A stretch of 64,000 bases of DNA from NCBI GenBank assembly GCA_038049695.1, contig CP142451.1, forward strand, positions 67,275,501-67,339,500. Direction: 5' to 3'. Source of the stretch: Cinnamomum chago. Taxonomy: Eukaryota > Streptophyta > Magnoliopsida > Laurales > Lauraceae. Of this stretch, positions 60,703-64,000 are shown in pieces (the first letter of the stretch is position 1; each line of letters begins with the position of its first letter). The position numbers were made by a program, and so were the translations under genes. Under the pieces are notes generated by a model. That model ran no database searches, had not been told where the DNA came from, and was given only the letters and a program-made list of their open reading frames with translations.

Positions 60703-62940
60703 TTGGGTCTCTTTAATATTTGGTCAATTCAGGGTTATGAGTCAAAGTCCAAATTAATAAGGTTAATCCTCACACAGCACAATCATAGTGTATCCAAGTA
60801 AAACAAAATAATTAAAATAGAGAAAATAAAAGGGGGGGAGGTGCCAAATATTTAAGTAGAGGATCGGCCCCGTTCCCGGGTGCCCCATTCTAATCCCATG
60901 GCAAAATAGGGTTTAAAGGCTAACATTTTAAATCAAAATGATGATGCAAATGAGACTTTGACTTGTGATTTCTGTGTTTTTCGTGTGCCATACACGAGTG
61001 ATAAAAAGTGAAAGGCCGATGGGTCGTAATTGATTGGAGGTGGCCGATGGGCCAGTGTTTGTTTTAGAGTGGTCGATGGGCCGAAATTGATTTGGAGGGT
61101 GGCCGAAGGGCCGAAATAAAAATATGCAAAGTGTGTGAAATAACTCATCTCATTTTATTATTCTCATTTATCCAATTTTAGAAATCAGTTCTTCATTCCC
61201 TTTTATCATTAAGTTCAATTAAATATCTGGCACCTGAGGTGGAGAAAGAAATAAAGGAAAAATCTTTTTGGGTTTATTTTGTTGGTTTTGTAGTTTTTAT
61301 GGATTTTTGATATTGGGCTAGAAGGTCCTATCTAGGGGATCTTACTTGGATTTACGTGATTAGTGCTTTATTATTGATCATCGGATTGACCCTAACCTAA
61401 GGTCCTAGACCGCCCACATCAGCTCTCCCGGTCCCCTAACGAAACAGGAAAAGTGATGGGACGAAGCTTAATGCTCTAATCTATCTAATGAGGAAATCCG
61501 ATCTAATCCTAGGGTGCTAATAACCTAAGCTTGACAATTTCTATGCCTAAACAATTTGGTTGAGTGTGGTCTTAATTGATTCGGTTTATTTTGATTTATG
61601 TTAAAGGTTGGTTAAGAGCGATTTAAGGATGGATTAAGGTTTTGATTAAGTTGTTTTAAATATATTGTGGTTCTGTTTTAGTTGTTGAAGGTTCTATAGT
61701 TTCAGGTTTTGTTTCAAATGATGGAAAGATGTCAAAATCGGTGAAATAGGACTGATGGAGAACTTGGGCGCACTTGTGGTTGCGCCTAGGTTACTCTGGC
61801 AACTTGGGCGCACAGATGGCGGCGCCCAAGTGCCAGGTCTCGTGTGGCTTGGCTGGTTGTGATGAATCGACTTGATCTTCGGAGTTCGTAGGGTTTCTAT
61901 TTGATAAAAGTCTCTGTTTTAATGTTGCTTTAGGTTCTGGATTGATTTTATTTTTATAATCTTGAGTCCGGAACTCGAAATGTAACCAAGATTCACAACT
62001 TTGGGCTAGACAGGAAACCTGGGCGCACCTATGTGTGCGCCTAGGTGTTTCTGTGAACTTGGGCGCACCTGTATGGGCGCCCAAGTGGTGCCTTGATGTT
62101 CTTCAACCGTCCGACTTTGATTCGAGGTTCCAGATGGGTTTAAGTTGATTAAAATTTTGATTTTAAGGTTGTTGTTGGTTCGGTAAGGATTCTGAGATGT
62201 TCATTGAGGTCAAGGTTGGAAGTGAATAAGAATTCGGTGGTCTCAGGGAATGGAGATGAACTTGGGCGCACCTGTGGTTACGCATATGTTCCTTGGGTGA
62301 CTTGGGTGCCACCACAGCGTCTGGTTCATGTGTTTTGGTGCTCTCCGGGATTCGTTCACTTAGGCTTGGAGTTTGAGGTGTTCTATGTTAATAAATCTAT
62401 ATCCCGGGTTAGTCTTGAGTCTATAAACCATAAATGTGGCAGTGGTTTGTGTTCGGGAGTTGAAGTGCAACCGAACCGCGCTTCGGGATTGGAACAAGGA
62501 GTTGGGCGCACTTATGTGTGCGCCCAGGTTCCTGGGGTGACTTGGGTGCACCTGTAGGGGGGCCCAAGTGTCTGTCTGTTGAGTGATTCCGGGTTCGTTC
62601 GATTCTAGGGTGTTTCAAAGTCGGATTCGTATCTCAGTTGGGGAATGTCTTTATTCTCTGGATGTGGCTTAGTCTTATCGTCTTTAATTAGGTTTCGATT
62701 GGGATCTTAACTAAGGATTGATGGCTAGGGTTTTGTTTGTTAGGGTTTGATTTAATGGTTGGTTGGCTAGGGTTTTATTTATTAGGGATTGCTTAAAGGC
62801 TGTTGATTAAGGATTTTAGTTAAGGTGTTTTATTAGGGTTCAATTAATTAGAGTTTGGAAATTAGGATTCAGGTCAATGGTTTTAATTAAAATTGATTTA
62901 GGCGTTTTAATTAGATGTTTTTAATTAAGGTTAAGTTAGG
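60703..62940 (-). repeat. F 5' LTR (copy B), outer piece
   Basis: Resumes F's LTR after G and matches 1251-3193. It carries about 310 bp (61847-62162) absent from copy A, which adds one more hairpin-bearing unit. It ends at TTAGG where J begins; copy A reads TTAGGTGTTTTG there (about 3188-3199), the empty site. Confidence 0.82.
61762..62569. repeat. Paired hairpin modules in F LTR copy B
   Basis: Four hairpin pairs with starts near 61762, 62018, 62260 and 62500, a period of about 245 bp. The modules at 61802-61831 and 62057-62086 have perfect ACTTGGGCGC/GCGCCCAAGT stems. Copy A has three pairs. Confidence 0.82.
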
Positions 62941-64000
62941 TGTCGCGACCCCGGAATGGACCCCTGGCCCGCGACGTGGTTGATTTGGTTTGTTATGTTT
63001 TCCCACAGGTTCCCGCGGTGAGGATTCCTGAAACACGCGGAATCTGACTCACATGATCAAGTTTGTGGAAGCGTGTTGCAAATCACATCAAGGTAAGCAC
63101 CAATAAATTTTTAAGTGCTATGACAAATAATAGCAAGACATAGTATGAAAACAAAGGAGTTAACAAGGCATTCCCATCATAATTCAAGTTATGAGACTAC
63201 ACAAAGTAGGTTAAGTCTAGTGACATCCCATAAGAGGCCAACAGAGGCCAATACAATTCTCAAAATAATAAAAGAACCCCATGACAAAAATGGCGAAACT
63301 CAAGAACCCGCCCGACGTCTAGTTGACATCGTCGGGCTGCCACTCTCTAACTGGGGGTGGCTCAAAAGCCTCCTCCGGACGCTCCTCCTCAAAGGCAACG
63401 TCACCTGCACCTGAGCACCAACAAACAAGGATCAAACACAACGGTTTGACAGGTAATCAATTTAGGCATGAGCATAAAGTGATAAACGTTTAAAGATACA
63501 TATAAAGACATTTTGCTGAATGGTAAATAGTGACATGACTAAAGTACATTTCAAAATACGAGCAAAGCTAACATGAATACTTATAATATCATGAATAGTT
63601 ACATTCCACAAAGAGCCCATCCTTTCTTTATCATATATAATGAAAAGAGCAAGCATGCACGACAAGCATGATGTACATAATATAATCACGACACGATTCC
63701 CACATATACGGGGATTCCGGCCGCAGAACCGGACACTCACGATGTGTAATAAATACACGACCAGTCTGTAGATAGTCCACATGTTTAAGGACCCCCAGAC
63801 AGTGGATCAAATTGAAAGGGCAGTCCAAGCTCAGTGGTGTTCACTTAGATTCATGAATGCACAAAACACGCGAAACACGGTCTAAACATGTCGAGATAAA
63901 AAGGGGAAAGTCACTTAACAAAACACGACAAGCATGACTAGCAAAAGGCATAATTAATATGCATAACACACTTAGGAAGTGACCCCTTTTTCTTGAAACA
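62941..64000 (-). mobile_element. LTR J, partial (related to D and E)
   Basis: Starts TGTCGCGACCCCGGAATGG, like E's first bases. It continues with TTTCCCACAGGTTCCCGCGGTGAGGAT and GTGGAAGCGTG, matching E's start region (CCCACAGGTGTCCGCGG, GCGGAAGCATG). It is inserted after TTAGG in F's LTR and runs out of the window. Whether it is a solo LTR or a full element cannot be seen. Confidence 0.8.

Larger units (their letters stand above)
1003..64000 (-). mobile_element. Element F: Ogre/Tat-like gypsy retrotransposon, frame of the whole nest
   Basis: The sequence from 1003 recurs, same orientation, at 47547-47808 and continues at 60703-62940 after element G. On the minus strand the order is 5' LTR (starting at 47547 and extending right), primer-binding site (47517-47536), gag-like frames (47199-43386), integrase (42870-38988), a long 3' region, a polypurine tract (5960-5973) and 3' LTR (1003-5959). 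LTR ends are TG...CA. The LTR copies differ by about 5% in the first 1.2 kb by eye, or roughly 2 million years at 1.3e-8 per site per year. It is heavily broken, with many breaks; I recognise only gag-like and integrase parts. The right end and target duplication lie outside the window. Confidence 0.7.

Overview
The window is repeat-dense nuclear DNA of a flowering plant, probably a eudicot with a large genome. This is inferred from plant-only Ty3/gypsy lineages (Tat/Ogre-like elements with a second RNase H and an antisense gene, a Tekay/Del-like chromovirus), CACTA-like DNA transposon ends, and a fragment of a plant-specific chromatin gene of the IDM1/ROS4 type. No complete host gene, tRNA gene, rRNA gene or CRISPR array was found.

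Nearly the whole window appears to be one nest. The frame is an old, broken Ogre/Tat-like element on the minus strand, called F here. Its 3' LTR is 1003-5959. Its internal part runs from 5960 to 47546. Its 5' LTR starts at 47547 and leaves the window on the right. F landed in an older gypsy integrase fossil (1-1002). Inside F lie: CACTA-like ends with subterminal repeats (10103-11040 and 36335-36869), which may bound one transposon X; between them a degraded IDM1-like gene fragment (12680-12718, 27069-27376, 30541-34031); a Tat element H (12719-27068, target duplication AATTT) inside that gene; solo LTR C (22835-26517, TCTCC) inside H; solo LTR E (27377-30535, GGAGG) inside the gene; a 205-bp CACTA-type foldback MITE (28311-28515, GAT) inside E; solo LTR D (39166-42295, GTTTT) inside F's integrase; a young Tekay-like element G (47809-60702, TTGGG) inside F's 5' LTR; and a further LTR J (62941 to the window end), also inside that LTR.

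The most unusual signal is a layer of short palindromes. Each LTR family carries its own palindrome word in a cluster: ACTTGGGCGC...GCGCCCAAGT in F, GTCCGATCGATCGGAC in C and E, GGCGGTTAACCGCC in D, AACCGGTTAACCGGTT in G, and a GGGCGCCC core in the coding linkers of H. C, D and E are related LTRs, yet D has a different word at about the same place. A DNA-level process acting on these clusters would explain this better than shared ancestry of one sequence.

Elements are treated as fossils. Ages are rough by-eye estimates from LTR differences: G youngest (about a dozen differences in 4 kb), H intermediate (about 3.5-4%), F oldest of the three (about 5%).
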